Assembly: GCA_041917975.1 (NCBI GenBank)
Contig: JAYRWN010000301.1
Location: forward strand, 1-5,772
Direction of reading: 5' to 3'
DNA: 5,772 nt
Source of the DNA: JAYRWN01 sp041917975
GTDB lineage: Bacteria; Bacteroidota; Bacteroidia; Chitinophagales; Saprospiraceae
Shown: piece by piece, positions 5,007 to 5,772 of the stretch
Numbering within the stretch: position 1 is the stretch's first letter
Layout: every line of letters begins with the position of its first letter
Notes under the pieces: model-generated
Told to the model about the DNA's origin: nothing
Databases searched by the model: none
The model's input: the letters and a program-made list of their open reading frames with translations, nothing else
Position numbers and translations under genes: made by a program

Positions 5007-5057
5007 CAGATGTTCTCGCCAACTAAAAAAGAATATAAAAAATAATAGAAAATAAAA

Positions 5058-5630
5058 ATGAACCAAAACAAGGGTGACATATTCGATAGGATGCTTGCAG
5101 GAGGGCTAATCCAGTTCGACGACCCAGAATATCCAAAAATATTTGAGGCTGTTTTTAAGACTATTAAATTATCGGTATCCCTTAATACTTCCATAAGCAT
5201 TGACCAAATCAGAGAGCGGCTAAGTGAAATAATTGGACAACAAATAGATATAAGTACAACTATTTTTACCCCATTCCACACTAATTTTGGGAGGCATATT
5301 CAAATAGGTAAAAATGTTTTCATCAATCACGCTTGTACTTTTTTAGACCTTGGAGGAATAGTGATAGAGGATGATGTGCTAATTGCTCCAAAAGTAAGTA
5401 TAATTACAGAAAGTCATCCGGTTAATCCAAAGGAGCGTAAAACACTCGAACTTAAATCGGTAACTCTTAAACGTAATGCTTGGATTGGTGCAAACGCAAC
5501 AATACTCCCTGGAGTAACTATTGGCGAGAACTCTATTGTAGCGGCTGGTGCAGTTGTCTCTAAAAACGTTCCAGACAATACCATTGTAGGTGGTATTCCC
5601 GCTAAAATCATAAAATTTTTAGAACAATAA
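5058..5630 (+). CDS. Sugar O-acetyltransferase, maltose/galactoside acetyltransferase-like
   Basis: A 190-residue enzyme of the left-handed beta-helix (hexapeptide) acetyltransferases, closest in layout to maltose acetyltransferase (Maa) and galactoside acetyltransferase (LacA). Residues 1-65 form the Mac cap (DRMLAGGLIQFDDPE). Then come TPFHTNFGRHIQIGKN (71-86), FINHACTFLDLGGI (88-101), and the catalytic-histidine segment ITESHPVNPKER with His120. The hexapeptide coils AWIGANATILPGVTIG (141-156) and SIVAAGAVVSKNVPDN (159-174) follow, and the protein ends GGIPAKIIK. It transfers acetyl from acetyl-CoA to a sugar hydroxyl and is normally a cytosolic trimer; the actual acceptor cannot be told. 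Length is typical of the family and all key residues are present. It stands alone after R2, and no attC-like site is visible between it and the transposase end. Confidence 0.9.
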   Translation: MNQNKGDIFDRMLAGGLIQFDDPEYPKIFEAVFKTIKLSVSLNTSISIDQIRERLSEIIGQQIDISTTIFTPFHTNFGRHIQIGKNVFINHACTFLDLGGIVIEDDVLIAPKVSIITESHPVNPKERKTLELKSVTLKRNAWIGANATILPGVTIGENSIVAAGAVVSKNVPDNTIVGGIPAKIIKFLEQ

Positions 5631-5648
5631 ATGGGTGTAGATATCATA

Positions 5649-5772
5649 TTACGCACATTTTCGTATATTAATGGACATCAAGATGGGGAAAAAATTATTC
5701 CAACGATCTGCTTTTACATAAGTTCTTAAATCCAGAATGACTTGACCTCCTTTGGTGGTCCATCTTTGACCA
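5649..5772 (-). CDS. Probable transposase C-terminus (partial)
   Basis: The minus strand is open from the window edge to TAA at 5649-5651 (40 residues in the window), facing the acetyltransferase. It reads QRWTTKGGQVILDLRTYV followed by KADRWNNFF and a short tail. A Trp followed by KGGQ-ILDLRT and KADRW resembles the C-terminal end of ISKra4-like DDE transposases, where a 'W…GAQAILDLR' segment carries the last part of the catalytic core. The match is from memory, and too little is visible to name the element. Only the 3' end is present; the rest lies beyond the window. If correct, an insertion sequence borders the cassette array on the right and may have removed a fourth attC-like site. Confidence 0.5.
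   Translation of the reverse strand, partial: GQRWTTKGGQVILDLRTYVKADRWNNFFPILMSINIRKCA

Larger units (their letters stand above)
4180..5011 (+). repeat. Long direct repeat unit, copy R2
   Basis: This is the second copy of the R1 module: 832 bp, with one extra G at 4632-4634. It starts at the GTT of attC-like site 3 and ends 5 bases after the hairpin. Differences from R1 are fewer in the DoxX gene (8 in 357 bases by eye) than in the recombinase-remnant half. It leads into the acetyltransferase gene instead of the HEPN pair. Confidence 0.85.

Noticed and set aside
4850..5281. Minus-strand 143-residue ORF across the R2 end and the acetyltransferase start
   Set aside because: It spans the module junction and is antisense to the recombinase remnant and the Mac domain, so it is not a plausible gene.

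Overview
The window is AT-rich, and its short genes have little Shine-Dalgarno signal ahead of their starts. It encodes a lipoprotein of Bacteroidota style, and its intergenic sequences are long imperfect palindromes of the kind seen in Bacteroidota accessory DNA. I read it as accessory DNA of a Bacteroidota (Cytophagales/Sphingobacteriales-like) bacterium. This is an inference from style; there is no rRNA or core gene to anchor it.

Layout. 1-213 holds no confident gene. 214-1271 holds two overlapping genes: a helical-repeat protein that has lost its 5' end, and a small membrane-anchored coiled-coil protein that appears frameshifted at a run of seven A. They end in a ~200 bp attC-like palindrome (1215-1417). 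An 831 bp unit (R1, 1410-2240) follows, carrying a DoxX-like membrane protein gene, the decayed C-terminus of a tyrosine recombinase and a perfect 10 bp hairpin at its right edge. After R1 comes a translationally coupled pair: a small WDPIG protein and a HEPN-like protein cut by an in-frame stop. A short attC-like palindrome (2987-3053), a 323-residue lipoprotein gene and a third attC-like palindrome (4057-4187) follow. The same 832 bp unit then recurs (R2, 4180-5011), this time ahead of a hexapeptide-repeat acetyltransferase gene. The window closes with the C-terminal end of a probable transposase on the minus strand.

How it fits together. The window looks like an array of gene cassettes without a visible integrase. 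All genes except the terminal transposase point the same way. Three gene groups end in attC-like folds, and both copies of the repeat begin at the GTT of such a site. The most unusual point is that two cassettes share the same first ~830 bp (DoxX gene, recombinase remnant, hairpin) and then switch abruptly to unrelated genes immediately after the hairpin. This implies a second exchange point in addition to the attC-like sites. Several cargo genes are damaged (lost start, frameshift, nonsense codon), as expected of a drifting accessory array, while both DoxX copies remain intact. The attC reading rests on inverted repeats seen by eye and has not been folded or searched.
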